A DNA stretch of 64,000 bases from an uncultured Lachnospiraceae bacterium (GTDB lineage: Bacteria > Bacillota > Clostridia > Lachnospirales > Lachnospiraceae), in NCBI GenBank assembly GCA_948441955.1, contig CAOJQZ010000001.1:51425-115424 (forward strand), written 5' to 3'. A program made the translations under genes and the position numbers. Below, piece by piece: positions 17,666-26,205 of this stretch (its first letter is position 1; the number at the start of each line of letters is the position of its first letter). The notes under the pieces were generated by a model, which saw nothing but the letters and a program-made list of their open reading frames with translations, made no database searches and had not been told where the DNA came from.

Positions 17666-18952
17666 TTATTTTTCTACAGCATGATCTACAAGGAATGTAA
17701 TAGCCTCCTGAACCGCCATATCTTCCTTCATCTGCTTCTTTTCATTTTCCCCCATAAGCTCTTTCAGCTTATCCGTTTCCATCTTATAGTTCTCTGCCAT
17801 CTTGGCGACTTCTTCGTCAAACCTCTCATCAGAGATTTCTATGTTCTCTGCCTTTGCAACAGCCTCCAGCACAAGACGTGTCTTAATACTCTTTTCCGCC
17901 TGTACTCTTAATTCGTCATCCATCTTTTCCTGAGACATTCCCGTAAACTGGAAATACTGTTCCATCGTAAGTCCCTGGGCCTGTATTCTGCGCGCAAAAT
18001 CATCCGCCATCTGACGCATCTGAGTCGTAATCATCGCCTCAGGGATCTCCATAGATGCATTCTCGATTGCTTTATCTACAGCCTGATCCTCTTGTTTCCT
18101 TTTGCCCTCAGAGGTTTTCTGCTCTTTAATCTTTGCCTTTACATCAGCCTTATATTCTTCTAAAGTATCAAATTCAGATACCTCTGCTGCAAATTCATCA
18201 TCAATCTCCGGAATTTCCTTTGTCTTGATCTCATGAATCACACATTTGAATACAGCATCCTTACCCTTAAGATTTTCTGCATGATAATCCTGAGGAAATG
18301 TAACCTTTACTTCTACTTCCTTTTCGGTTTCTGCCCCTATAAGCTGCTCTTCAAATCCTGGAATAAAGGCGCCTGAACCTATGGTAAGCGGATAGTTCTC
18401 CCCCTTTCCGCCTTCAAAAGCTTCACCGTCAACAAAGCCTTCAAAGTCCATAATAACCTCATCCTTCTCACAGACAGGACGGCCCTCTGCCACAACTGTT
18501 CTCGCGTTTTTCTCCGCTTCCTCCTGAATCTTTGTATCTACTTCCTTCTGCGTTACACGATTCGAGATCTTTTCTACCTCAAGCCCTTTATACTCACCCA
18601 GCGTAACTTCCGGCTTAGTGGCAACCTCTGCCGTAAAGATAAACGGTTTTCCCTTCTCAATCTGTACTACATCAATTTCCGGCTGTGAAACAATCTCCAA
18701 CCCGCATTCTTCATACGCCTCGGAATATGCCTTTGGAATCAGTGCATTTGCAGCATCATCATAGAAAATTTCTGCTCCATACATTTTTTCAATCATCTGG
18801 CGCGGAACCTTTCCTTTACGGAACCCCGGCAGACTGATCTTATTTCTTTGCTTCATATATGCATTCTGAAGCGCTTTTTCCAAATCATCGGCAGATACTT
18901 CCACAGTCAGCTTAGCCATGTTTTTTTCCAATTTTTCTACCTGTAAACTCAT
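17666..18952 (-). CDS. tig: Trigger factor, ribosome-associated chaperone
   Basis: The 428-residue product has the ribosome-binding N domain with the signature GFRKGKVPRQMIEKMYG at about 43-59, the FKBP-type prolyl isomerase domain (DEVIMDFEGFVDGEAFEGG, about 160-245) and the helical C domain. It binds nascent chains at the ribosome exit. It heads the tig-clpP-clpX-lon-engB cluster. An extended -10 (TGGTATACT) lies about 60 bases upstream on the minus strand, near 19007-19015. Confidence 0.96.
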   Translation of the reverse strand: MSLQVEKLEKNMAKLTVEVSADDLEKALQNAYMKQRNKISLPGFRKGKVPRQMIEKMYGAEIFYDDAANALIPKAYSEAYEECGLEIVSQPEIDVVQIEKGKPFIFTAEVATKPEVTLGEYKGLEVEKISNRVTQKEVDTKIQEEAEKNARTVVAEGRPVCEKDEVIMDFEGFVDGEAFEGGKGENYPLTIGSGAFIPGFEEQLIGAETEKEVEVKVTFPQDYHAENLKGKDAVFKCVIHEIKTKEIPEIDDEFAAEVSEFDTLEEYKADVKAKIKEQKTSEGKRKQEDQAVDKAIENASMEIPEAMITTQMRQMADDFARRIQAQGLTMEQYFQFTGMSQEKMDDELRVQAEKSIKTRLVLEAVAKAENIEISDERFDEEVAKMAENYKMETDKLKELMGENEKKQMKEDMAVQEAITFLVDHAVEK

Positions 18953-19034
18953 CTACTATTTCCTCCTATTGCCTAAAAATGGCATAATACATTCATCACA
19001 GAAGTATACCACAAACCTTTTCAAATATCCAGCC

Positions 19035-19703
19035 CTACATTTCATCTAAACGAAGTATTTTTTCAATCAGGTTATTCATATCTTCTTCATCAATATAATA
19101 TTCATTCTTTTTATCTGCTTTTACATTAAGGATTACCGTTTTTCCCTCTCCGTAATCCACCCTCATATATGCAGTATCCAAAAGCTCATATGCGTGATTG
19201 ACAATATCCGCCATAATCTGCCCCTGTATTTCCTCTTCGGTGCCGGTATATTTCCCTCCCTTTATGTTTTCTGCCATCTTAAGAGAATCCTCCACCAGAA
19301 GCTCATGAAATTTCACAAAAACATCTGCAGGCCATATAGTTACTGACACTTCATATTCCTTCTGACCGGTCTTCTCCGCCTTTGAAACCTCATAGCGCAT
19401 GACAGAAAAAATCTTTGCCACAAGTTCTGCAAAGTTTTCCTGCTTCGCCTCGCTAATATCAAACTGGCTGGTAATTACGTTTACTGTAAAAGCATCCACT
19501 GTTTCCTGATATTTCAGCATCAGCGTCTCATAGGTGGCTCCGTCTATCCTCTGAAGAGCTTCCTTTGTTTCGCCCTGAAAAGTAAGATCAAGAAGCGCCC
19601 GTGTATATCCTAACGCATCAAAGCCACTTCTGCATCCGGTACCGGAACATATGACTACAATACATATTATTAAAAGAGACGTACTTTTTACACATCTTTT
19701 CAT
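19035..19703 (-). CDS. Putative lipoprotein, unknown function
   Basis: From the ATG at 19703 (MKRCVKSTSLLIICIVV) the product is 222 residues. A hydrophobic signal sequence ends in a probable lipobox, SGTGC, with the lipidated cysteine at about 24. The remainder is mostly charged and helical, with no motif I recognise (DALGYTRALLDLTFQGETKEAL region, then a Glu/Lys-rich C-terminus). Similar proteins of this shape are common in Lachnospiraceae, but I cannot name the family. The start is inside the 3' end of the DJ-1 gene region (stop at 19726), and a longer in-frame start would overlap that gene. Confidence 0.6.
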   Translation of the reverse strand: MKRCVKSTSLLIICIVVICSGTGCRSGFDALGYTRALLDLTFQGETKEALQRIDGATYETLMLKYQETVDAFTVNVITSQFDISEAKQENFAELVAKIFSVMRYEVSKAEKTGQKEYEVSVTIWPADVFVKFHELLVEDSLKMAENIKGGKYTGTEEEIQGQIMADIVNHAYELLDTAYMRVDYGEGKTVILNVKADKKNEYYIDEEDMNNLIEKILRLDEM

Positions 19704-19725
19704 ATAACTTTCCCTTTTGTATTTC

Positions 19726-20274
19726 CTAATGATATACAATTGCCTCTGCGATCTCTCCGGCTTTTTCATTTCCGACAAGCACTGCTATCAGTTCAAGTGC
19801 GAAATCAACTGCCGCTCCCACTCCCTGTCCGGTAATTATATTTCCATCTACCATAGCAGGCGCTCCTGTAAGCACAGCCCCTGAAATTTTCCTCTCCATA
19901 TCTGGATAGCAGGTCACCCTCTTTCCTTTAAGAAGCCCCAAATCGCTTAAAATTGTAGGCGCGGCGCAAATGGCGGCAACGTACTTTCCACTCTCAGCAA
20001 AATCCTTTACAATCCTTCTCACACCAGAGTGGGCACCCAGATTCGTTGTACCCGGAAGTCCGCCCGGAAGCACAATCATATCAAACTCTGCAAGGTTTAC
20101 CTCCTCAAACAAATCCTCTGTCTGAACTGCAATTCCATGTGAACCACGGATCATATATTCCTCTGTAACAGACACTGTATCTACATAAACTCTGGCTCTT
20201 CTCAACAGATCTACAACTGTCAGAGCCTCCACCTCCTCAAAGCCGTCAGCTAACAACACACATACTTTCTTCAT
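19726..20274 (-). CDS. DJ-1/PfpI family protein
   Basis: From the ATG at 20274 (GGAGGAG seven bases upstream) the product is 182 residues. It has the DJ-1 fold signature: MKKVCVLLADGFEEVEAL with the conserved Glu, VLPGGLPG, and the nucleophile elbow AAICAAPTIL with the reactive cysteine. The C-terminal GQGVGAAVDFALELI is typical of the YajL/ThiJ group. Members act as deglycases, chaperones or glyoxalases; which one is not resolved. It is transcribed divergently from the CYTH gene from a shared control region. Confidence 0.88.
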   Translation of the reverse strand: MKKVCVLLADGFEEVEALTVVDLLRRARVYVDTVSVTEEYMIRGSHGIAVQTEDLFEEVNLAEFDMIVLPGGLPGTTNLGAHSGVRRIVKDFAESGKYVAAICAAPTILSDLGLLKGKRVTCYPDMERKISGAVLTGAPAMVDGNIITGQGVGAAVDFALELIAVLVGNEKAGEIAEAIVYH

Positions 20275-20318
20275 TCCAAGTCTCCTCCTTATCTTTCTCA
20301 AAAACTGCCGCTCTTTTA

Positions 20319-20359
20319 ATATTAACACCGTTTACTTTTGGTGTAAACTAAATTATACT
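20319..20359. promoter_or_regulatory. Divergent overlapping promoters with inverted-repeat operator
   Basis: Inverted repeat TTAACACC-N10-GGTGTAAA (20322-20347, seven of eight positions symmetric). The plus promoter is TTTACT (20331-20336) with TATACT (20354-20359), 17-bp spacer, for the CYTH gene. The minus promoter is TTTACA (20342-20347) with TAATAT (20319-20324), 17-bp spacer, for the DJ-1 gene. The palindrome covers both -35 regions, so one regulator could control both genes. Its identity is unknown. Confidence 0.6.
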
Positions 20360-20391
20360 TAATCTAAAACAGGAAAGGAACCTATTCTCTT

Positions 20392-20835
20392 ATGGAAATT
20401 GAACGTAAATACTTAATTCAGGTATTACCAGAAAATATAACAGACTTTCCATGCCGCATGATTGAACAGGGTTATCTGAATACAGAACCTGTCGTCCGTA
20501 TACGGCGTGACAATGAAACCTATGAACTCACTTACAAATCAAAAGGACTTATGACAAGACAGGAATATAATCTGCCGCTTACAGAGGAAGCCTACAGACA
20601 TATGCTTTCAAAAATCGACGGACGCCTTATTCAGAAACGCCGCTATATGATCCCTCTGGAAAACGAACTCATCATCGAGCTGGATATTTTTGACGGAGAT
20701 CTTGCACCGCTTATACTTGCAGAAGTCGAATTCCCGGACACAGCGTCTGCTCTTTCCTTTTCTCCTCCAGAATGGTTTGGAGAAGATGTTACCTTCTCGG
20801 AAAAATATCACAACAGCTATTTAAGTAAAGTATAG
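20392..20835 (+). CDS. CYTH domain protein
   Basis: The 147-residue product begins MEIERKYLI, carrying the ExExK motif of the CYTH/triphosphate tunnel metalloenzyme family. Further family features are VVRIRRDNETYELTYKSKG, an RYMIPLENELIIELDIFDGDL stretch and LILAEVEFPD. Known members hydrolyse inorganic triphosphate or thiamine triphosphate, or make cAMP; the exact activity cannot be told from sequence. It has its own promoter, with a palindrome shared with the divergent DJ-1 gene. Confidence 0.88.
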   Translation: MEIERKYLIQVLPENITDFPCRMIEQGYLNTEPVVRIRRDNETYELTYKSKGLMTRQEYNLPLTEEAYRHMLSKIDGRLIQKRRYMIPLENELIIELDIFDGDLAPLILAEVEFPDTASALSFSPPEWFGEDVTFSEKYHNSYLSKV

Positions 20836-20843
20836 ATAAGCAA

Positions 20844-20883
20844 CATTTCGTTGCATTTTATATTTTTCTTCATTTCGATGCAT
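20844..20883 (+). repeat. Tandem 13-mer direct repeats before the XRE regulator
   Basis: CATTTCGTTGCAT (20844-20856) and CATTTCGATGCAT (20871-20883) match at 12 of 13 positions and start 27 bp apart. They lie upstream of a -10 TATACT at 20910-20915 that serves the regulator gene. They may be binding sites for that regulator or another factor. The first copy also forms a weak GCAAC/GTTGC hairpin. Confidence 0.5.
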
Positions 20884-20953
20884 ATCCGGAAATTTATCGG
20901 GCAAATTGCTATACTAGAACCAACTACCAAACTTTACTTCGGAGGATTATAGC

Positions 20954-21379
20954 ATGCCCAACATACAATTGGCCGACAATCTCCGCTTCTTAAGAAAGGA
21001 GAAGGGATTAAGCCAGCAGGAAATGGAAGAAGTGCTCAATTTGTCCAGACAGGCTTACTCAAATTACGAAAGATGTGAACGTACGCCTGATCTGGATGTT
21101 TTAGTCCGCTTATCCCAGTTCTATGGTACCAGTATTGATGCAATGATCCTTATGAATCTGTGTACTCTGCCAAAATCTGAGCTTTATTCCGGTTCTGTTG
21201 TCAAAGAGACTATAAGTCCTTATTATACTTATACAGAATGTAAAGAAACCGGTAATTCCGTCTATCTGACAAAAGATGAGCTCAGACTTATCTCTGATTT
21301 CCGCTCTCTTCCTGATGAGACAAAACAGATTCTTACCGGTTTTATCAGTAATGAACTTAATAAAAAACGAAAAAAATGA
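20954..21379 (+). CDS. XRE-family transcriptional regulator
   Basis: The 141-residue product has an N-terminal Cro/CI-type helix-turn-helix at about 7-62: LADNLRFLRKEKGLSQQEME, then LNLSRQAYSNYERCERTPDL as the recognition segment. The remaining ~75 residues have no recognised effector domain. The ATG follows GGAGG by 8 bases. It lies upstream of and convergent with lysC; its targets are unknown. Tandem repeats in its leader suggest autoregulation (inference). Confidence 0.85.
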   Translation: MPNIQLADNLRFLRKEKGLSQQEMEEVLNLSRQAYSNYERCERTPDLDVLVRLSQFYGTSIDAMILMNLCTLPKSELYSGSVVKETISPYYTYTECKETGNSVYLTKDELRLISDFRSLPDETKQILTGFISNELNKKRKK

Positions 21380-21385
21380 ACCCAT

Positions 21386-21415
21386 TAACCGTTCCTTTAC
21401 TCTGGAACGGCAAAG
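21386..21415 (-). terminator. Putative lysC terminator overlapping the stop
   Basis: CCGTTCC and GGAACGG pair around an 8-base loop that contains the lysC stop codon. The minus-strand T-run begins only about 10 bases further downstream, so termination strength is uncertain. It lies between convergent lysC and the XRE gene. Confidence 0.4.
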
Positions 21416-22605
21416 CCGTCATGTACGGCGTTCATTGCTTTATCAATGTCCTTTTCTGCCACAAGAACTGTAATTCGAATCTCTGATGTTGAAATCATGT
21501 TAATATTAATATGGGAATTGTACAGAGTCTCAAACATTCTTGCCGCCACTCCTGGATTGCTCATCATTCCGGCTCCCACCACAGAAAGCTTCGCCACATT
21601 TTCATTATATGTGATCTCTTGAATTGTAAGCCTTTCCTTATTAGAATTCAGAATCTTAAGTGCATTCTCCAGATCATCTCCTGCCACTGTAAAAGAAATA
21701 TCCTTTGTTCCCCCGCGTCCTACAGACTGCAGAATAATATCTACGTTAATATTATTCTTCGCCAGCGTATCAAAGATGCGGAATGCTGTTCCCGGCTTGT
21801 CCTCCACCCCTATAACTGAAATCCTGACGGTATTTTTATCGGCTGCAACACCGGTCACTAACATTTTTTCCATATTCGATGCCTCCTTGACTATTGTCCC
21901 TTCTGAATCGTTCAGACTGGAACGTACTACCAGCTCCACATTATATTTTTTTGCCATTTCCACAGAACGGTTGTGAAGCACTCTCGCCCCAAGACTTGCC
22001 AGCTCCAGCATCTCATCATAGGTAATAACATCAAGCTTTCTGGCATTTCTTACCACCCGCGGATCCGCCGTATAAACCCCGTCCACATCTGTGTAAATTT
22101 CACATTTGTCTGCATGGAGCACTGCCGCAAGGGCTACTGCTGTCGTATCAGATCCACCTCTTCCCAAAGTAGTGATATCCTCATATTTATTCACACCCTG
22201 AAACCCGGTCACAATGACAATCTTTCTGGAATCCAGTTCATGCAGGATCCTTTTTGTATCTACACGTTTAAATCTTGCATTACCATGGCGGGAGGTGGAG
22301 TGCATCATAACCTGAAATGCATTTAAGGATACTGCCGGCACATCCAGAGACTGCATTGCCATAGCCATAAGTGCTACAGATACCTGTTCTCCTGTTGTAA
22401 GAAGCATATCTATCTCCCGCTTCTTCGCTTTTGGATTAATACTCTCTGCTAAAGCAATCAGCTCGTCTGTAGTATCTCCCATGGCGGATAACACAACCAC
22501 CACGTCATGGCCTGCCTTATAGTCTGCAATACAGCGGCCCGCCACATTAAAAATTCTCTCTTTATCCGCGACAGAACTGCCGCCGAACTTTTTTACGATT
22601 AGCAT
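21397..22605 (-). CDS. lysC: Aspartate kinase
   Basis: The 402-residue single-domain kinase has the N-terminal VKKFGGSSVAD motif, TTGEQVSVALM, LGRGGSDTTAVALAA and two C-terminal ACT domains (FRIFDTLAKNNINVDII and ARMFETLYNSHININMI). It phosphorylates aspartate, the first step towards threonine, lysine and diaminopimelate. The ACT pair usually gives feedback control by lysine or threonine. It overlaps the upstream ApgM-like gene by 7 bases and is last in the hom-apgM-lysC run. Confidence 0.95.
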   Translation of the reverse strand: MLIVKKFGGSSVADKERIFNVAGRCIADYKAGHDVVVVLSAMGDTTDELIALAESINPKAKKREIDMLLTTGEQVSVALMAMAMQSLDVPAVSLNAFQVMMHSTSRHGNARFKRVDTKRILHELDSRKIVIVTGFQGVNKYEDITTLGRGGSDTTAVALAAVLHADKCEIYTDVDGVYTADPRVVRNARKLDVITYDEMLELASLGARVLHNRSVEMAKKYNVELVVRSSLNDSEGTIVKEASNMEKMLVTGVAADKNTVRISVIGVEDKPGTAFRIFDTLAKNNINVDIILQSVGRGGTKDISFTVAGDDLENALKILNSNKERLTIQEITYNENVAKLSVVGAGMMSNPGVAARMFETLYNSHININMISTSEIRITVLVAEKDIDKAMNAVHDGFAVPE

Positions 22606-23810
22606 ATATCCTCCTGTAGTAAATGCCCGAGCAGCTTAAAGCCATCCGGCCAGTTATTTCCGGTTTGCGCAGCAGTTTTCTCATTATATTCTGTCTTTCC
22701 TTCCTGCCTGCATGTACTGTCATATAAAAGGTATGGCACAGCGTCTCCTGTATGCGTGCGCATTTCGATGGGAGTCGGGTGATCCGGAAGAAGCAGAAGT
22801 CTGAAATCCTCTCCCGCCTTACTAAGACCGTCTGCCACCACCTTAAGAACCTTTTTGTCTACATACTCAATCGCAGATAGCTTATCTTTTATATTTCCCT
22901 GATGGCCCATCTCGTCCGGCGCCTCTATATGTATATAAGCAAAATCAAAGTCTTCTTCCACCAGGGCTTTTACTGCTGCCTGGGCTTTCCCTGTATAATT
23001 CGTATGAAGTCCTCCGTTTGCACCTTCTACAACAGCACATTTCATCCCGGCGCCTGCTGCAATCCCTTTTAACAGATCCACCGCCGAAACCATAATCCCC
23101 TTCTTACCGGTTCTTTTCTCAAAGGAGGCAAGCGCCGGTTTTTTTCCCGCCCCCCAAAACCACGCGGAGTTTGCCGGCTTTAATCCTTTTTCTCTCCGGC
23201 TTATATTAAGGGGATGATTCTCCAGGACATCATAGCTCTTTTTCATCATCTCAAGAAGTACCGGATCTGACGGAAGAAATTCACCGATACATTTTGTCAA
23301 TATGTCATGGGGCGGTGTAAGCTCTTGCACTGCACCCTTTTTTTGTATCAAGAGATGCCGGTAGCTGGTACCGGTATAAAATTTATACCCTTCCCTTTCA
23401 AGCTCTTTCTTAAGCGCCTTTATAAGTATTTCCGCATCCGCCGTACTGATTTCATCGGAGCTGTGATCCAGGATTCTGCGCTCCTCATAAGAACACTCCT
23501 CCTCACTTAATGTTACCAGATTACACCTGAAAGACACATCCGTATCCTCCATTGCGACGCCGATACTAAGTGCCTCAAGGGGTGAACGGCCCGTGTAATA
23601 AAGCTTCGGATCATATCCCATCACTGCCAGATTCGCCGTATCACTTCCCGGAGCCATACCCTCTGGCACCATAGCTGCCATCCCAAGTTCAGAAACTTTG
23701 GAAAGCATGTCCATGGCAGGAGTATCTGCTGCCTCCAGCGTAGTCTTTCCGTCTAGCTCGTCAAGTGGTCTTCCTGCCATTCCGTCACTTAGTATTACTA
23801 CATATTTCAT
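22599..23810 (-). CDS. ApgM-type phosphoglycerate mutase/putative homoserine kinase
   Basis: The 403-residue alkaline-phosphatase-superfamily product has metal-site segments MKYVVILSDGMAG (Asp9), PGSDTANLAVMGYDP (Ser56/Asp57) and GHQGNIKDKL, the layout of archaeal cofactor-independent phosphoglycerate mutase. Proteins of this subfamily next to threonine genes have been proposed to be homoserine kinases (the TIGR02535 model). Here the gene lies between hom (upstream) and lysC (downstream overlap), with no GHMP-type thrB in the window, so the homoserine kinase role is the better guess. This is inferred from context; phosphoglycerate mutase activity is not excluded. Confidence 0.8.
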   Translation of the reverse strand: MKYVVILSDGMAGRPLDELDGKTTLEAADTPAMDMLSKVSELGMAAMVPEGMAPGSDTANLAVMGYDPKLYYTGRSPLEALSIGVAMEDTDVSFRCNLVTLSEEECSYEERRILDHSSDEISTADAEILIKALKKELEREGYKFYTGTSYRHLLIQKKGAVQELTPPHDILTKCIGEFLPSDPVLLEMMKKSYDVLENHPLNISRREKGLKPANSAWFWGAGKKPALASFEKRTGKKGIMVSAVDLLKGIAAGAGMKCAVVEGANGGLHTNYTGKAQAAVKALVEEDFDFAYIHIEAPDEMGHQGNIKDKLSAIEYVDKKVLKVVADGLSKAGEDFRLLLLPDHPTPIEMRTHTGDAVPYLLYDSTCRQEGKTEYNEKTAAQTGNNWPDGFKLLGHLLQEDIC

Positions 23811-23821
23811 TCCCCTGTCTC

Positions 23822-25051
23822 CTATCCCTTCTGCTCTTCAATACGTATCATATGCAGAATCTGTTCTCTGTAGCTTTTAGCCCTTGTATCGTAGTCCCCT
23901 TCCATCATAACCGGAGTTACAAAGCCAAATTCTCCTTCAAGGCCGTCTGCATGGATGATTTCAATCTCTCCAAAGGAATATTTCAGTTCAGAAAGCATTT
24001 CATCAGCGTCGCCTTTCATCCGGATAAAGAAACGCCGCTTAGCCCCCGCCTTATCCTCAAGCTTAAGTTTTTCCTGATCCCACATAGTCATAATATTTTT
24101 GTTCAGGTGCTTCGCGGCATCAACCACATCTGCCACAACCGCGCTTGCCGTTGGAAGCTTTCCGGCTCCGCTCCCATAAAACATGGCGTCGCCCAATACA
24201 TTTCCATGAACAAAGATAGAATTAAAAACTCCGTTTACATTATAAAGGGGATGTTCCGGATAGAGCATACACGGAGCTACAATTGCATGCAGATGTTTTC
24301 CGTGCCGTTTGCTGGATGCAAGCAGCTTGATGGTTGTCCCCATTGCCTTCGCATACTTCATATCTGCCACCGTAATCTCTGTAATGCCTTCACAGTAAAT
24401 ATCCTCAAAATCTACCTGCTGTCCGGAAATCAAAGAGGATAATATTGCAATTTTTCTGCATGCATCATAGCCTTCTACATCTGCTTCCGGATTGCGCTCT
24501 GCATAGCCGTTTTCCTGCGCTTCTTTGAGCACGGTATCATAATCCGCGCCTTCATAAAACATTTTCGTCAGCATATAGTTCGTAGTACCGTTTAAAATAC
24601 CTGTGATCTCCTCGATCTCATCAGCCGTAAGGGAAGAATTTAAAGGACGGATAATGGGAATTCCTCCTCCAACACTTGCTTCGAAAAGAAAATTAATATT
24701 ATGTTCCTTTGCAATGGACAAAAGCTCTGCACCGTGCTTTGCCACCAGCGCTTTATTAGAAGTCGCCACGCTTTTACCGGCCTGAAGGCTTTTCTTCACA
24801 AATGTATAGGCAGGCTCAATTCCCCCCATAACCTCTACTACAATCTTTACCTCTTCATCATTAATAATCGTATCAAAATCATGAACAATTTTTTCCTGCA
24901 CTGGATCCCCTGGGAAGTCCCTGAGATCCAGGACATATTTTACATTCAGCTCCTCGCCGATTCTCTGATTAATCCTGGCGCCGTTGGTATTAATAACCTC
25001 CACAACCCCCGAACCTACTGTACCATATCCCATCACTGCTATATTTATCAC
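23822..25051 (-). CDS. hom: Homoserine dehydrogenase
   Basis: The 409-residue product has an N-terminal NAD(P) site (INIAVMGYGTVGSGVVEVI), the catalytic core GILNGTTNYMLTKM, PEADVEGYDACRKIAILS and YGSGAGKLPTASAVVAD, and a C-terminal ACT domain (about 330-405). It reduces aspartate semialdehyde to homoserine. A GTG start at 25051 follows GGGAGGG; only 2 bases separate it from the prfB stop, so it belongs to the secA-prfB-hom-apgM-lysC transcription unit. Confidence 0.96.
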   Translation of the reverse strand: MINIAVMGYGTVGSGVVEVINTNGARINQRIGEELNVKYVLDLRDFPGDPVQEKIVHDFDTIINDEEVKIVVEVMGGIEPAYTFVKKSLQAGKSVATSNKALVAKHGAELLSIAKEHNINFLFEASVGGGIPIIRPLNSSLTADEIEEITGILNGTTNYMLTKMFYEGADYDTVLKEAQENGYAERNPEADVEGYDACRKIAILSSLISGQQVDFEDIYCEGITEITVADMKYAKAMGTTIKLLASSKRHGKHLHAIVAPCMLYPEHPLYNVNGVFNSIFVHGNVLGDAMFYGSGAGKLPTASAVVADVVDAAKHLNKNIMTMWDQEKLKLEDKAGAKRRFFIRMKGDADEMLSELKYSFGEIEIIHADGLEGEFGFVTPVMMEGDYDTRAKSYREQILHMIRIEEQKG

Positions 25052-25053
25052 GT

Positions 25054-26173
25054 TTATCCCTCCCTCTGACCATTCACGGTCATCTTCAAATATGCATTTA
25101 TAAACAGATCAATACTGCCGTCCATCACTGCCGTTACATTACTGCTCTCTGTACCGGTCCTGTGATCTTTAACAAGCGTATACGGCTGCATGACATAGGA
25201 ACGTATCTGATTTCCAAATCCAATTTCCTTTATCTCGCCGCGGATATCCGATACTTTTTCCGCCTGCTCCTGCTCCTTTAACAGCTTTAGCTTTACCTTC
25301 AGCATCTGCATTGCTTTTTCCTTATTAAAATGCTGTGAACGTTCATTCTGACACTGCACCACAATTCCTGTAGGAAGATGCGTAATTCTGATTGCAGAAG
25401 AAGTCTTATTGACATGCTGCCCGCCTGCTCCGCTTGCACGGTAGGTGTCAATCTTAAGCTCATCTTCTGCAAGCTCGATATCAATCTCATCCTCAATATC
25501 CGGAACTACATCACAGGAGGCAAAGGAGGTCTGTCTCTTGCCCGCAGCATTAAACGGGGAAATACGGACCAGACGATGCACACCCTTTTCTGACTTTAAG
25601 TATCCATATGCATTTTCACCGTTCACCTCGAAGGTTACGGTCTTAATTCCGGTAATATCTCCATCCAGATAATCAAGCACTTGTATAGAGAACCCTTTTT
25701 TCTCAGCCCAGCGGCTGTACATGCGGTAAAGCATGCCGGCCCAGTCACAGGACTCCGTGCCGCCCGCCCCTGCGTGAAGCGTTACAATGGCGTTACAGGA
25801 ATCGTATTCACCGGAAAGAAGGGTTCTGATCCTAAGATTCTCAAAAGCGCTCTCAAACTCCTGAAGCTCTGTTTCAATTTCCCTGATGACGGAAACGTCA
25901 TTCTCCTCATAGCACATCTCAATAAGCAGCTGTATATCCTCGTACGCTGTATACAATGACTGTATTTTTTTTGTAAGCTCCTGAAGCTGCTTCAATTCCC
26001 TCATAATTTTCTGAGAGTCCTCCGGATTCTCCCAGAAGCCCGGTTCTTCTATTTTCTTCTCAAGCTCCTCTATCTGCTTCTCTTTACCGGCAGCGTCAAA
26101 GTGAATCCCTCATCCCGGCAAGAGGTTCCTCATAAGAACTTATTATACTTTTTAACTGGTCAAGCTCAACCAC
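25054..26173 (-). CDS. prfB: Peptide chain release factor 2, with programmed +1 frameshift
   Basis: The gene is split into two frames. A GTG start at 26173 encodes 25 residues (MVELDQLKSIISSYEEPLAG at the start, ending DSL) down to the in-frame TGA at 26096-26098. A +1 slip at CTT-TGA-C (skipping base 26098) gives the main frame 26097-25054. The site is preceded by AGGGATTCA, a Shine-Dalgarno-like stimulator. The 372-residue product has the SPF specificity motif (RISPFNAAGKR) and the GGQ motif (GAGGQHVNKT). It releases chains at UGA and UAA; frameshifting depends on its own level. It is co-transcribed with secA upstream and hom downstream. Confidence 0.96.
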
Positions 26174-26205
26174 TTCCTGTCACCTCTTTCTATAAATGTA
26201 ATGTT

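Noticed and set aside
23765..24442. Plus-strand 225-codon open frame across hom
   Set aside because: Antisense to a strong hom gene, no ribosome site or family motif; a shadow of coding sequence.
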